A DNA stretch of 64,000 bases from Jeotgalicoccus meleagridis (GCF_903994045.1 NZ_CAJEWD010000008.1:308342-372341); one strand, 5' to 3'; numbered from the stretch's first letter, positions 36,821 to 46,165 are shown. The notes: a model not told the origin generated them from the sequence alone. Numbers and translations: made by a program.

Positions 36821-37114
36821 TTATTTAGCAACTGAAAGTTCATAATTAGCGAAATCTACGCTCATTCCTTGAGGTAACATCCCAAGATTTACAGCACCTG
36901 TTTTGTCATTAACTTCACTATTAGCCGAAGCCATGTTCGATTGTTCATCTTGATAAAATTCAATATTGTTAGAGTTGCTTTCTACACTATTAAGAGAATA
37001 GGTGTTCTCAAATAGATTCTCTTGATTTTGACTAAAACTATATATAAGTACTAGCATAAGCGTAACTGCGAATAAACTAAGTAATGATTTAAATTCTGAT
37101 TTTGTCATTTTCAT
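36821..37114 (-). CDS. SosA/YneA-like cell division inhibitor
   Basis: A 97-residue protein with an N-terminal membrane helix (about residues 11-27) and a short extracytoplasmic tail. It is encoded divergently from lexA, behind three LexA boxes, exactly where staphylococci have sosA. SosA delays septation during the SOS response. Sequence conservation in this family is low, so the call rests on layout and position. The start at 37114 has AAGGAG close by, and the ATG at 37108 is equally possible. Longer frames extend over the promoter and were rejected. Confidence 0.75.
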   Translation of the reverse strand: MKMTKSEFKSLLSLFAVTLMLVLIYSFSQNQENLFENTYSLNSVESNSNNIEFYQDEQSNMASANSEVNDKTGAVNLGMLPQGMSVDFANYELSVAK

Positions 37115-37124
37115 CAAACTCCTT

Positions 37125-37138
37125 CGAACAAATGTTTG
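37125..37138. promoter_or_regulatory. LexA box 1
   Basis: CGAACAAATGTTTG fits the Gram-positive SOS box CGAAC-N4-GTTYG and lies just before the sosA-like start. Confidence 0.85.
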
Positions 37139-37145
37139 TATAAAT

Positions 37146-37174
37146 AATATAACAGAACGCTTGTTCGTAGTCAA
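37146..37174 (-). promoter_or_regulatory. Promoter of the sosA-like gene
   Basis: On the minus strand TTGACT (37174-37169) and TATATT (37151-37146) are 17 bases apart. A LexA box fills the spacer. Confidence 0.7.
37154..37167. promoter_or_regulatory. LexA box 2
   Basis: AGAACGCTTGTTCG, one mismatch from the SOS consensus, lies between the -35 and -10 of the sosA-like promoter. Confidence 0.8.
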
Positions 37175-37182
37175 CATAAATA

Positions 37183-37196
37183 CGAACAAATGTTTG
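37183..37196. promoter_or_regulatory. LexA box 3
   Basis: CGAACAAATGTTTG, the same 14 bases as box 1, overlaps the -35 region of the lexA promoter and so allows autorepression. Confidence 0.85.
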
Positions 37197-37222
37197 TAAG
37201 CGCCTCTATATTGTGATAAAAT
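37194..37222 (+). promoter_or_regulatory. lexA promoter
   Basis: TTGTAA (37194-37199) and TAAAAT (37217-37222) with a 17-base spacer, 29 bases before the lexA start. Confidence 0.65.
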
Positions 37223-37251
37223 TTAAATAACATAAGGTTGGAGGTAGTAAT

Positions 37252-37869
37252 ATGAAGGATTTAACAGATAGACAAAAAGATATTTTTCAATTTATAAAAA
37301 GAAGTGTTAATGATAAAGGATATCCACCAAGTGTAAGGGAGATTGGAAATGCAGTAGGACTACAATCGTCATCTACTGTTCATGGGCATCTCGCTAAATT
37401 AGAAACCAAAGGTTATATAAAACGAGATCCAACAAAACCTCGTGCCATTGAAATTGTACAAGCAGATTCAAGCAATGAGACTGCTGTCATCCATGTTCCA
37501 GTACTCGGGAAGGTAACTGCAGGTTTACCAATTACAGCAGTTGAAAACGTCGAAGAATACTTCCCGCTTCCAGAGCATTTCACAGCCAACCATAACAGTG
37601 AAATTTTCTTACTTAATGTCGTTGGTGACAGTATGATTGAAGCCGGCATTCATGACGGTGACCGCGTGATTGTTAGAAAACAAAACATCGCACATAACGG
37701 TGAAATTATTGTCGCTATGACTGAAGACGATGAAGCAACAGTGAAACGCTTCTATAAAGAAAAAGGATACTACCGACTACAACCTGAAAACGCCACAATG
37801 GAACCTATTTACTTAGATAACGTTAGTGTTCTTGGTAAAGTGGTTGGATTGTTCAGAGAGTTTATGTAA
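37252..37869 (+). CDS. lexA: SOS repressor LexA
   Basis: A 205-residue repressor. The N-terminal winged helix has [20 protein letters not shown]. The self-cleavage site is Ala90-Gly91 in VTAGLP, with catalytic Ser127 (GDSMIEAG) and Lys165 (TVKRFY). When RecA filaments form, LexA cleaves itself and frees SOS genes. It is intact. TTGGAGG precedes the ATG. Boxes upstream show regulation of itself and of the divergent sosA-like gene. Confidence 0.98.
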   Translation: MKDLTDRQKDIFQFIKRSVNDKGYPPSVREIGNAVGLQSSSTVHGHLAKLETKGYIKRDPTKPRAIEIVQADSSNETAVIHVPVLGKVTAGLPITAVENVEEYFPLPEHFTANHNSEIFLLNVVGDSMIEAGIHDGDRVIVRKQNIAHNGEIIVAMTEDDEATVKRFYKEKGYYRLQPENATMEPIYLDNVSVLGKVVGLFREFM

Positions 37870-37901
37870 AAAAGACAAGTAGCAATTGCTACTTGTCTTT
37901 T
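37870..37901. terminator. Bidirectional terminator after lexA
   Basis: A perfect 32-bp palindrome with A and T ends lies between the converging lexA and CAP-domain genes and overlaps the last codon region of the latter by 2 bp. Confidence 0.85.
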
Positions 37902-38889
37902 ATCTTTCTAAGAAGTTTTCTGTATAGTATGGCACATATTCTTCATCGTAACTAATACCGATACCAATATAGGAAAAGTTTTCATTTAATATATTTACTC
38001 TATGAGACGGTGAGTTCAAAAGACTGTGATGTGCAAAAATAGGTGAAGTATGCCCTGTTGCGATATTTTCACCCGCAAAAGAAAAGTCTACATCTTGAGC
38101 CATCAATCTTTCTTTTAAACCTGAGCCATCTGGATTTTCATGGTCAAAGAAATGACGGCTAGCCATATCCTGACTGTGCTTTCTTGCCACATCATCGATT
38201 TCACTGACTCTTTCCAGTGGATGATAGCCATAGGAGATTCTTGCTGAATTTAATAAGTAGTAATGCATGATTTCATTTTCTTCAATAGAAGGATGATTAT
38301 AAAGACTCTCAATTTCTATTAATTCATCTTTATGTAAAACAAGCATACCATTGACCTTATCGTTTTCATGAATATCATAGAAGAAATACACATAGTGATC
38401 ACCAACATCAAAGACATCAAATTCCTCATGTTCGACATTGAGTCGCTTCCACTGTTTCCTCACATAATCAACAGGCTCACCGTATGTTTTTCTCGCTTCA
38501 CTTCGGTCCATACCATCAATAGACATCATGCCAAAAGACACATCAGGTGAATTTGTATACCCACCTGTAATCACACCATCTCTGACTAAAATCATGTGAA
38601 AGGCTGCAGGTTGATTCATGATAACAAAGTCACCTTCGTACTCTGAACCAATAACCATTAAAGCGTCTTTGTCCATCGACTCACCAAGCGTATAGTCAAC
38701 TTTTGTTTCTTGACTACTATAGACTTGTTCTATTTTTGAAGTGTCGTAATTTGGTATAAAGTTACTCTCGAACCAGTGACTAAAGTAGTCTTCATTCATG
38801 CCATTTTTAAAATCGTAAGATTGAATGATTGGTACGATAAAGAGCATTGCTATATATAAAATTGTTAATGCTATAATTCGTTTAATCAT
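37900..38889 (-). CDS. CAP/SCP-domain extracytoplasmic protein (YlbC-like)
   Basis: A 329-residue protein with an N-terminal membrane anchor or signal (about residues 4-22), a CAP-associated N-terminal domain and a C-terminal CAP domain. CAP hallmarks are LNSARISYGYHPL, ARKHSQDMASRHFFDHENPDG, FAGENIATGH and HRVNILN. These are the conserved His and Glu positions of the SCP/PR-1 cleft. It should act outside the cell. Its biochemical role is unknown in bacteria. It lies downstream of panBC on the same strand, 12 bp after panC, but is not obviously linked in function. Confidence 0.85.
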   Translation of the reverse strand: MIKRIIALTILYIAMLFIVPIIQSYDFKNGMNEDYFSHWFESNFIPNYDTSKIEQVYSSQETKVDYTLGESMDKDALMVIGSEYEGDFVIMNQPAAFHMILVRDGVITGGYTNSPDVSFGMMSIDGMDRSEARKTYGEPVDYVRKQWKRLNVEHEEFDVFDVGDHYVYFFYDIHENDKVNGMLVLHKDELIEIESLYNHPSIEENEIMHYYLLNSARISYGYHPLERVSEIDDVARKHSQDMASRHFFDHENPDGSGLKERLMAQDVDFSFAGENIATGHTSPIFAHHSLLNSPSHRVNILNENFSYIGIGISYDEEYVPYYTENFLER

Positions 38890-38900
38890 TCAATCCCCCA

Positions 38901-39740
38901 CTAAATTTTAACGTATAAGTTATCTATTAGGCGCGTTTTGGAAAATTTCACTGCAATAAAAATAATTACATCTTCTTGAATTTTATCGATTTCTTTTAAG
39001 CCATCTGCTGAATAGATTGCTAGATCATCGATGTGAGCACTCGTGTTTTGTTCGATATATATTTTAATTTCTGATGCAATTTTACTAGGACTATCTTCAC
39101 CATTAACAATATGCTCACTCGCCATGTTAAGTGCTTGATAGATGGATGCTGCTTCAGCTCTTTCTGTCTCTGTTAAATTAACATTTCTTGAACTTTTTGC
39201 AAGGCCACTCTCTTCTCTTTTTGTCGGCACACCAAACACTTCGACTGGAAGGTTAAAGTCAGTGACCAAAGCTTTGATAATCATCAATTGCTGACGATCT
39301 TTCTCTCCAAAAAAAGCGTAATCTGGTTGAACAATATTAAAGAGCTTTGCAATCACAGTCACTACACCTTCGAAATGACCCGGTCGTTTTCGACCATCTA
39401 AAATACTTGCCATGGACTTGATACGAATGGTAAATTCCATGTCTTTCGGGTACATCTCTTCGATGTCAGGATGAAAGACTAAGTCCACTCCGTATTTTTG
39501 ACAGAACGCTAAATCATGGTCAATATCTCTTGGATAGCTATCAAAGTCTTCATTGGGTCCGAACTGTAAAGGATTCACAAAGATTGAAACAACTACAAAA
39601 TCAGCCTTTTCTTTAGCAGCCTTAATCAAAGCGCCATGTCCTTCATGTAAGTAGCCCATGGTTGGCACCATGGCAATTGTTTTTCCCTTATGGTTTTTAA
39701 GTATTTCTCTTGTACCTTGAATTGATTTTGTAGACTGCAT
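38901..39740 (-). CDS. panC: Pantothenate synthetase
   Basis: A 279-residue enzyme that joins pantoate and beta-alanine with ATP to make pantothenate. The HIGH-type motif is VPTMGYLHEGH near residue 24, followed by VVSIFVNPLQFGPNEDFDSYPR and FFGEKDRQQ. The start overlaps the last base of panB. Together with panB and the divergent panE-like gene it makes a pantothenate branch. panD for beta-alanine is not in the window. Confidence 0.95.
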   Translation of the reverse strand: MQSTKSIQGTREILKNHKGKTIAMVPTMGYLHEGHGALIKAAKEKADFVVVSIFVNPLQFGPNEDFDSYPRDIDHDLAFCQKYGVDLVFHPDIEEMYPKDMEFTIRIKSMASILDGRKRPGHFEGVVTVIAKLFNIVQPDYAFFGEKDRQQLMIIKALVTDFNLPVEVFGVPTKREESGLAKSSRNVNLTETERAEAASIYQALNMASEHIVNGEDSPSKIASEIKIYIEQNTSAHIDDLAIYSADGLKEIDKIQEDVIIFIAVKFSKTRLIDNLYVKI

Positions 39741-40540
39741 CAGTCAAACACCCGCTTCTTATAAGTCGTAGACTCATCTGGGAAACTTTTATCTCTAACT
39801 GCTTGGCTATATGCTTTTAAGCCATCAACAGCAAGACTAGACATATCTCCATAAGCCTTAACAAACTTAGGTAGACGCTCTGATCCATATTGCAGTAAAT
39901 CATGGTAGACGAGCACTTGACCGTCTGTCTCCACTCCAGCACCGATGCCAATTGTTGGAACATAAACATGCTCAGTAACTTTTTTAGCAAGGTCCATCGG
40001 AATCGCTTCTAGTACCATCATAGAAACACCCGCTTCTTCTATTGCCTTAGCTTCTTCGATTAATTTTTCTGCAGCTTCTATATCGCCTGCTTGCATCTTA
40101 AATCCTGTTAAACCAAAATGTTGTGGTGTGAGACCTAAATGGCCACAGACAGGCACACCAGCTTTGACTAAGCCTTTAATGACCTCTATTGAATCTGCAC
40201 CTTCAAGTTTAAGCATATTTGCATCTGTTTCTTGATACAATTTAATACCATTTTTAATTGCCTCGTTCACATCACCGTGATATGAACCAAATGGCATATC
40301 AACTATGATAAAAGTATTTGGCGCCCCTCTTCTTGTTGCTTTTGCATGGTGAATCATATCGTCTAAGGTCACCTTAACAGGTGAATCATAACCGAGTACA
40401 ACCATACCAAGAGAGTCCCCCACTAAAATCACATCGACATCAGCACTTTCTGCTGACTTAGCAGACGGATAGTCGTAGGCAGTTACCATGACAATTTTGT
40501 CATTATTCTTCATGCTGATTAACTCCGCAGTCGATTTCAT
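39740..40540 (-). CDS. panB: 3-methyl-2-oxobutanoate hydroxymethyltransferase
   Basis: A 266-residue TIM-barrel enzyme that makes ketopantoate from ketoisovalerate and methylene-tetrahydrofolate. Motifs seen: VTAYDYPSAK, the Mg-binding VGDSLGMVVLGYDSP, VDMPFGSYH and LEGAD. First gene of the panBC operon, coupled to panC by a one-base overlap. It is divergent from the panE-like gene, with 77 bp between the starts. Confidence 0.96.
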   Translation of the reverse strand: MKSTAELISMKNNDKIVMVTAYDYPSAKSAESADVDVILVGDSLGMVVLGYDSPVKVTLDDMIHHAKATRRGAPNTFIIVDMPFGSYHGDVNEAIKNGIKLYQETDANMLKLEGADSIEVIKGLVKAGVPVCGHLGLTPQHFGLTGFKMQAGDIEAAEKLIEEAKAIEEAGVSMMVLEAIPMDLAKKVTEHVYVPTIGIGAGVETDGQVLVYHDLLQYGSERLPKFVKAYGDMSSLAVDGLKAYSQAVRDKSFPDESTTYKKRVFD

Positions 40541-40617
40541 AGTTTCCCTACTTTCTAAAAATTAGTTATACTTGATTTTACCACAAAATAGCTATAATTA
40601 AAGAACGGAGTGATCTG

Positions 40618-41499
40618 ATGAAGGTTGGTATTATCGGGGCTGGTGCTGTCGGTAGCATCATCGCTAGAGAGCTATCTAAAATCCCAAATATTGACTTAAG
40701 ACTCATGGCAAGAAGTGAAAGAAAAGGATTTATAATTAAACATAAAGGTGAAGAAGTTTTTCATCCGATTGAAGTTAAAGATATTTCAACTATTAATGAA
40801 CAATTCGATTTAATATTTATCGCAAGTAAAACTACAGCGCTCGCTAATGTAAAAGATAGGGTTACAGAGATGATGCATGAAGATACTGAACTCGTCTATG
40901 CTTTAAACGGCATGGGCTATGATGATATGTTTAGTAACAGTATCCCGAGTGTCGTTTACATCAGTGGCCAACAAACAAAGGATTATATCGAACACTTTTT
41001 AAACCAGCGCTTAATCGTTGAAGATAAGACTTATCGATACTTAGATACTTTAATTCAACAACTTGAAGTGAATAAAAACACCACATTAACAATTGAAAAA
41101 TCAACCGATTTTAAATTAATGCGCTATGAAAAACTCCTCATCAATGTCGGTGTTAATAGCGTTACTGCCTTAAGTAAAAATACTGCTCAAATTTTCAAAT
41201 CACAAGAAATGATTGAACTAACGAAAATTTTACTCAAGGAATCTGTCGACATCGTTAATCATTATAATACAGACGGTCTTACAATCGATGAGAGCTTTAT
41301 CGAAAGAGCAATTAATACATATTTAACTTATCCCGACCATATGGGAACCAGCATGTATTATGATGTCTTAGATAATCGTCCAATCGAGGTTGAATATATT
41401 CAAGATTATTTAGTACGTCTATGTAAAGATGATAAAGAAGCACCTGTCTTAAGAACAGTCACAGCCCTCTTAAATGGCTATAATATGACAAAAAGCTAG
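40618..41499 (+). CDS. panE: 2-dehydropantoate 2-reductase-like protein
   Basis: A 293-residue NAD(P)-binding protein of the ketopantoate reductase family. The Rossmann motif GIIGAGAVGSI is at the N-terminus. The middle has the family Lys (in LLINVGVNSVTAL) and the C-terminal helical domain has the Glu/Ser pocket residues around GTSMYYDVL. It reduces ketopantoate to pantoate, the step between PanB and PanC, and its divergent position beside panBC supports this. Several paralogues of this family exist in staphylococci, so the exact substrate is inferred. A GGAGTGAT site precedes the ATG. Confidence 0.85.
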   Translation: MKVGIIGAGAVGSIIARELSKIPNIDLRLMARSERKGFIIKHKGEEVFHPIEVKDISTINEQFDLIFIASKTTALANVKDRVTEMMHEDTELVYALNGMGYDDMFSNSIPSVVYISGQQTKDYIEHFLNQRLIVEDKTYRYLDTLIQQLEVNKNTTLTIEKSTDFKLMRYEKLLINVGVNSVTALSKNTAQIFKSQEMIELTKILLKESVDIVNHYNTDGLTIDESFIERAINTYLTYPDHMGTSMYYDVLDNRPIEVEYIQDYLVRLCKDDKEAPVLRTVTALLNGYNMTKS

Positions 41500-41519
41500 C
41501 CCCTTAATGGGACTAGCTT
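41493..41519. terminator. Bidirectional terminator panE/dedA
   Basis: AAGCTAGCCCC pairs with GGGACTAGCTT with one mismatch and carries T residues on both strands between converging genes. Confidence 0.75.
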
Positions 41520-42136
41520 CTTTTTGCTTTCTTTTTAGGTCTAAAGTAAAAGAACCATACTAAGAAGGCGATACCTAAAATCGCAATGATCAAGTATGCA
41601 ACATTAGAATAGACATCCATAATTCCAACGATATCTTCCCAGTTTTCTCCAACTGATGCACCTAAGTATACTAAGATAATATTCCAGATTAAAGTACCGA
41701 CGGTTGTCAACAGTAAGAAAAGTGGCATAGACATCTTGGCCATACCTGCCGGAACGGAAATTAAACTTCTAATTAAAGGTACGAAGCGGCAGAAAAATAC
41801 TGTCCAACCGCCGTATTTGTCGAACCATTGATAAGCTTTTTCAATATCTGTTTCAGTAACTCTTAACCATTTACCATAGCGGTTAATTAATTTTTTCATT
41901 CTCTCTTGGCCTAAAATAGAACCAATATAGTATAGAACAAGTGCACCAGCGACTGAACCGACCGTTGATGCCACTACTACACCAAAGATCGACATCGCTG
42001 AATGTGCGGTCATAAAGCCACCAAAAGTTAAGATAACTTCTGAAGGAATTGGCGGAAAGATATTTTCTATAGCAATTAAAAAGACGATTGCCCAGTAGCC
42101 AAACTGATTGATTAATTCTTCTAATAAATTTTCCAT
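41513..42136 (-). CDS. DedA family membrane protein
   Basis: A 207-residue protein of the DedA/SNARE-associated (VTT) family, now known to include undecaprenyl phosphate and phospholipid flippases. Family features are the re-entrant segment with IENIFPPIPSEVILTFGGF and the FCRFVPLIRSLISVPAGMAKM motif with key Arg residues. Four or five membrane segments. It has a short basic C-terminus. The substrate is not determinable. It is encoded alone on its strand after selO, 23 bp downstream. Confidence 0.88.
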   Translation of the reverse strand: MENLLEELINQFGYWAIVFLIAIENIFPPIPSEVILTFGGFMTAHSAMSIFGVVVASTVGSVAGALVLYYIGSILGQERMKKLINRYGKWLRVTETDIEKAYQWFDKYGGWTVFFCRFVPLIRSLISVPAGMAKMSMPLFLLLTTVGTLIWNIILVYLGASVGENWEDIVGIMDVYSNVAYLIIAILGIAFLVWFFYFRPKKKAKRS

Positions 42137-42159
42137 GTTATATCCTCATATTTAATAAA

Positions 42160-43620
42160 TTATGTGCCGCAATAAGTTTTAAAATTTGGATTGATGTCAT
42201 CCTCACCCGGTGCCCCAATGTACTTGTCACCGAGCTTATCATTATACGGTTTAGATACTGCTTTTAGCAACTGTTTCACTTCACCATAATGACCTTCTAC
42301 TGCTTGATCTAAAGCGTTCTGTACCAAGTGGTTGCGTGGAATAAAACTAGGGTTCGCCCCGTTCATAACAATATTAATGTCATCTTTCTTAGCGTTTTGT
42401 GCCTTTTTACGCGCTTGATATTTTTCAAACCAATTGATGAATTCACTATCTTCAAACATTGGAAGCTTGTGATAATTCGTCAGACAAAAATCTCTAAATG
42501 TCCGCGTATAATCTGCTTGATACTTGTACATAAAGCCAAGAAAGTCTGATAAGAGCTCAGTATCATACTCGTCTTCATGATCGAGGTCTAAGATTCCTAA
42601 TTTATTACCCATTATCGTCGTATAATGTCTTTGATAATAAAATGGATATTTATCTAAGATTTCTTGTGCTTTTTTCACCGCTTCATCACTATCTTCAGCA
42701 AGTAATGGAATTAAAGTTTCACCTAACTTACTCAAATTCCATTGACCGATAGAGGGTTGGTTTTTATAGCGGTAACGCCCATTTGTATCGATTGATGAAA
42801 AATAAGTATCCGGCTCATATTTATCTAAAAATGCACAAGGCCCATAATCTAAAGTTTCTCCTGAAATCGACATATTATCAGTGTTCATAACACCGTGAAT
42901 AAAACCAACTGCCTGCCAGTCTGCAATAAGTTCAGCTTGTTTTTGCACGATCTGTTCATAGAACATAAGATATTTATCTTCATCTTTTAAAGCACTTAAA
43001 TATGGATAATGACGTTTGATAGCAAAGTCTGCCAAGGCTTTTAACTCTTCTTTTGAAAGTCTTGCTGCATATTCAAAAGTTCCAACACGAATATGAGACT
43101 CAGCCACTCTTGTTAAGACACCACTTGCTACCTTAGTTTGTCTAATTAAGGTTTCTCCCGTATCAATAACTGCCAAAGCACGTGTCGTTTTAATTCCTAC
43201 ATTAGCCATGTATTCACTAATAATATATTCTCTCAGCATAGAATCGAGCGGTGCACGACCGTCCCCTTGTCTTGAATATTTTGTAGGACCTGATCCTTTT
43301 AAGACAAAGTCAACTTTCTCATGGTCATCAAAATTATGTTCGCCTAAGAGGACATTTCGTCCATCTCCGAGCATATTAGGTACACCAAACTGATGTCCCA
43401 TGTAAGCTTGGGCAAGCGGTTCAACGCCTTCTGGTAAATGGTTACCTGAAAAGAAGTCTGTATCGTTTTCTAGAGCTTTATCATCTATTTCTAATAATCT
43501 CGCTAAGTGATTGTTGAAGAGGACCATTTTAGGATCAACACATTCTTCTGGCTCATAGGGAGACCAAAAAGAGCGAGGCAAAGTCCGATAATCGTTAGTG
43601 AAGTTAATTCCTTTATACAT
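42160..43620 (-). CDS. selO: Protein adenylyltransferase SelO (YdiU family)
   Basis: A 486-residue pseudokinase of the SelO family, which transfers AMP to Ser, Thr or Tyr of protein targets, linked to oxidative stress. Signature stretches are YRTLPRSFWSPYEP, MGHQFGVPNMLGDGRNVLLGE, VLKGSGPTKYSRQGDGRAPL (nucleotide-binding) and the metal site around FIHGVMNTDNMSI and YGPCAFLD. The C-terminus ends FKTYCGT, where other bacteria have the same Cys position. Intact. AGGAGG lies upstream of the ATG. Confidence 0.93.
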   Translation of the reverse strand: MYKGINFTNDYRTLPRSFWSPYEPEECVDPKMVLFNNHLARLLEIDDKALENDTDFFSGNHLPEGVEPLAQAYMGHQFGVPNMLGDGRNVLLGEHNFDDHEKVDFVLKGSGPTKYSRQGDGRAPLDSMLREYIISEYMANVGIKTTRALAVIDTGETLIRQTKVASGVLTRVAESHIRVGTFEYAARLSKEELKALADFAIKRHYPYLSALKDEDKYLMFYEQIVQKQAELIADWQAVGFIHGVMNTDNMSISGETLDYGPCAFLDKYEPDTYFSSIDTNGRYRYKNQPSIGQWNLSKLGETLIPLLAEDSDEAVKKAQEILDKYPFYYQRHYTTIMGNKLGILDLDHEDEYDTELLSDFLGFMYKYQADYTRTFRDFCLTNYHKLPMFEDSEFINWFEKYQARKKAQNAKKDDINIVMNGANPSFIPRNHLVQNALDQAVEGHYGEVKQLLKAVSKPYNDKLGDKYIGAPGEDDINPNFKTYCGT

Positions 43621-43780
43621 AGTCGGCCTCCTAAGATATTTCTTTGATTACTCAGTATACTATATCCCTTAAAACATAAGAAGTAATTGCATGCTCAATT
43701 TCCCTACAAATTAGTCAAAAATTTGTTATAATTATCTATTGTCGGGTGATATCTTAAGTAAAAACATAGGAGATGGACAC

Positions 43781-44884
43781 ATGTCAAATGGTTTAAATAG
43801 AGCTTCTTGGAAGTATGCCTTTGCATATACTGGAATCGTTGTCGGTGCTGGATTTGCAACAGGTCAGGAAGTTTTACAATTCTTTACGAGTTATGGTTTA
43901 ATATCAATCGTCGGTGCGATTCTCACAGGACTCATCGTTATGTTTGTCGGTAGACAAGCTGCTAAATTAGGTTATGCTACACACGCTAAGTCCCACGTGG
44001 TACCTTTAAATACACTTTTTGGAGACAAACTTGGAAAGCTTGTCGATATCATACTTGCCTTCTTCTTATACGGGCTTGCAATTGTTATGATTGCCGGTAG
44101 TGGCGCAACCTTCAATGAAGGTTTTGGTCTGAGTCCACAAGTCGGTGCAATTATTTTAATCGTCGTTGCCTTTTTAACTTTATTAATGGATTTCGATAAA
44201 ATTATTTCCGTCATCGGAATGATTACACCACTACTTGTCGTTGCAATGTTGATTATTGCAGGATACAACATTTTAAATCCCATGGTTCCTTTTTCAGAAG
44301 TAAATAATTATAACGACATTTCAAGAACGCCAACAGGTAGTTGGTGGTTTGATGCGATTACTTATTCAGGCTTTACTCTAGCAACGGCCTTTAGTTTTTT
44401 ATCCATAATGGGATCAGAAACACCGCGTCAGTCTGTTGTTAAAAGAGGTGCGATATTCGGTGGGATTTTAATCACTTTCTTAATGCTCTTGATTAACTTT
44501 GGAATCTTATCGATCATGCCAAAAGCTTACGATGTATCATTGCCAACTATGCAAATGGCTGCGAATTTAGCCCCTTGGTTTGGTACGGTATACTCAATCA
44601 TTATTATTTTACTGATTTTTAACTCAGTTGTTGGATTTTTATACCCATTCTTAACTAGATTTACTAAGCCACAATCAGGTAAATATAAAATTTTACTGGT
44701 TGCTTCACTAGTTGTTGGTTATCTAGCAACTTATATTGGATTCGTAGAACTCGTTAATATCATCTATCCTTTATTTGGTTATGTGGGATTATTTATTGGA
44801 ATTATGTTAACTGTTCGTTGGTTTTTCTTAAAACGGAAAGCTTATAATCTAGCAGGTAAAATTTCAGATGATAATGAAGACTAA
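43781..44884 (+). CDS. YkvI-type membrane transporter, copy 1
   Basis: A 367-residue protein with about ten membrane segments, starting MSNGLNRASWKYAFAYTGIVVGAGFATGQE. The GIVVGAGFATGQE motif and the fold resemble the LeuT/APC superfamily (YkvI, branched-chain amino acid permease-like). The substrate is unknown. The start at 43781 has AGGAGATGG upstream, and open frame further 5' lacks one. A closely related gene follows 150 bp later on the same strand. A terminator sits between them, so each may have its own promoter. Confidence 0.8.
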   Translation: MSNGLNRASWKYAFAYTGIVVGAGFATGQEVLQFFTSYGLISIVGAILTGLIVMFVGRQAAKLGYATHAKSHVVPLNTLFGDKLGKLVDIILAFFLYGLAIVMIAGSGATFNEGFGLSPQVGAIILIVVAFLTLLMDFDKIISVIGMITPLLVVAMLIIAGYNILNPMVPFSEVNNYNDISRTPTGSWWFDAITYSGFTLATAFSFLSIMGSETPRQSVVKRGAIFGGILITFLMLLINFGILSIMPKAYDVSLPTMQMAANLAPWFGTVYSIIIILLIFNSVVGFLYPFLTRFTKPQSGKYKILLVASLVVGYLATYIGFVELVNIIYPLFGYVGLFIGIMLTVRWFFLKRKAYNLAGKISDDNED

Positions 44885-44901
44885 TATTAATATAAATGAA
44901 G

Positions 44902-44932
44902 ACACTCTTAACTTATGAATAGTTAAGAGTGT
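44902..44932 (+). terminator. Terminator between the two YkvI-type genes
   Basis: ACACTCTTAACT (44902-44913) pairs with AGTTAAGAGTGT (44921-44932), followed by a T-rich run. Confidence 0.8.
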
Positions 44933-45034
44933 TATTTTATTTATTATGTAATTTTACATTTATTAAATGTTTATTAGTTTCCTAGTAGTTTATATAAGTC
45001 ATGTATATCAATTTACTAGGAGTTGTCGTATTTA

Positions 45035-46111
45035 ATGTCTAATGGAAAGAACAGAGCGTCTTGGCGAATTGGATTCGCCTATGCCGGCATTGTAGTAGGT
45101 GCCGGATTTTCAACGGGACAAGAAGTCCTACAATTTTTTACCAGTCATGGACTAATCTCTATTGTTGGTATCTTGGTGGCAGCACTCATACTGATGTTTG
45201 TCAGCAGGCAAGCAGCAAAACTCGGTTATCGCCTAGATGCCAACTCACACGAGGAACCACTAAGAGCTTTATTTGGTAGTAAAGTTGGGCCAATTCTTGA
45301 CTACTTACTTGTCTTTTTCTTATATGGAATCGCGGTCGTCATGATTGCAGGTAGTGGTGCAACCTTTAACCAAGCATTTGGAATTAAAGAATCATACGGA
45401 GTCATTATACTCATTGTTATAGTTGGAGCAACTTTACTACTTAATTTCGATAAGATTGTAAATATTATTGGTGGGATCACCCCGCTACTCATTGTAGCTG
45501 TTGTAATTATAACCACTTATAATATTATCAACCCACAAGTACCATATTCAGAAGTTAATAACTACGTTGACCCATCACGTGCACCATCAAATTTCTGGTG
45601 GTTTGATGCTATCACTTATGCAGGCCTTGCCTTTGCAACTGCCTTTAGCTTTTTATCAATTATGGGATCTGATGCAAGTCGTCATGCCATTGCACGTCGC
45701 GGCGCCGTTTACGGTGGACTTATCACCCTGTTACTGATGATTTTAGTCAACGTCGGTGTCCTATCAATCATGCCTGGAGCAAATGAAGTTCCCTTACCAG
45801 CTATGTTAATGGCTGAAAACATGGCACCATGGGTTGGCACCGCCTACTCTATCATTATCATTTTGCTCATATTTAACTCAGTAGTCGGACTCTTATACCC
45901 ATTCTTGATTCGTTTTACTACACCCTATTCTAAAAATTATAAAATCACTATGGTGATTTCCTTAGTGATTGCCTTCTTTATTTCTAAAGTCGGTTTCGTA
46001 GAATTGGTAAATATCGTATATCCGATACTCGGTTACATCGGACTCGCTATTGGGATTGCACTATTTGTTCGCTGGATTTTAAATAAGAATACTAAGAAAA
46101 AACTGTTATAG
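45035..46111 (+). CDS. YkvI-type membrane transporter, copy 2
   Basis: A 358-residue paralogue of the preceding protein, alike along its whole length (for example GIVVGAGFSTGQEVLQFFTS and VVMIAGSGATFNQAFG), so the pair arose by tandem duplication. The start at 45035 aligns with copy 1 (MSNGKNRASWRIG). A TAGGAG lies 12 bases upstream, somewhat far. It is slightly shorter at the C-terminus and lacks the final acidic tail. Substrate unknown. Confidence 0.8.
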   Translation: MSNGKNRASWRIGFAYAGIVVGAGFSTGQEVLQFFTSHGLISIVGILVAALILMFVSRQAAKLGYRLDANSHEEPLRALFGSKVGPILDYLLVFFLYGIAVVMIAGSGATFNQAFGIKESYGVIILIVIVGATLLLNFDKIVNIIGGITPLLIVAVVIITTYNIINPQVPYSEVNNYVDPSRAPSNFWWFDAITYAGLAFATAFSFLSIMGSDASRHAIARRGAVYGGLITLLLMILVNVGVLSIMPGANEVPLPAMLMAENMAPWVGTAYSIIIILLIFNSVVGLLYPFLIRFTTPYSKNYKITMVISLVIAFFISKVGFVELVNIVYPILGYIGLAIGIALFVRWILNKNTKKKLL

Positions 46112-46127
46112 GTTATTGTTTGAATTT

Positions 46128-46165
46128 GTCCCAAGTGTCATCTGTTGGTAGATGGTGCTTGGGAC
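46128..46165 (+). terminator. Terminator after YkvI copy 2
   Basis: GTCCCAAG...CTTGGGAC with an inner stem and six T behind it, 17 bp beyond the stop. Confidence 0.8.
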
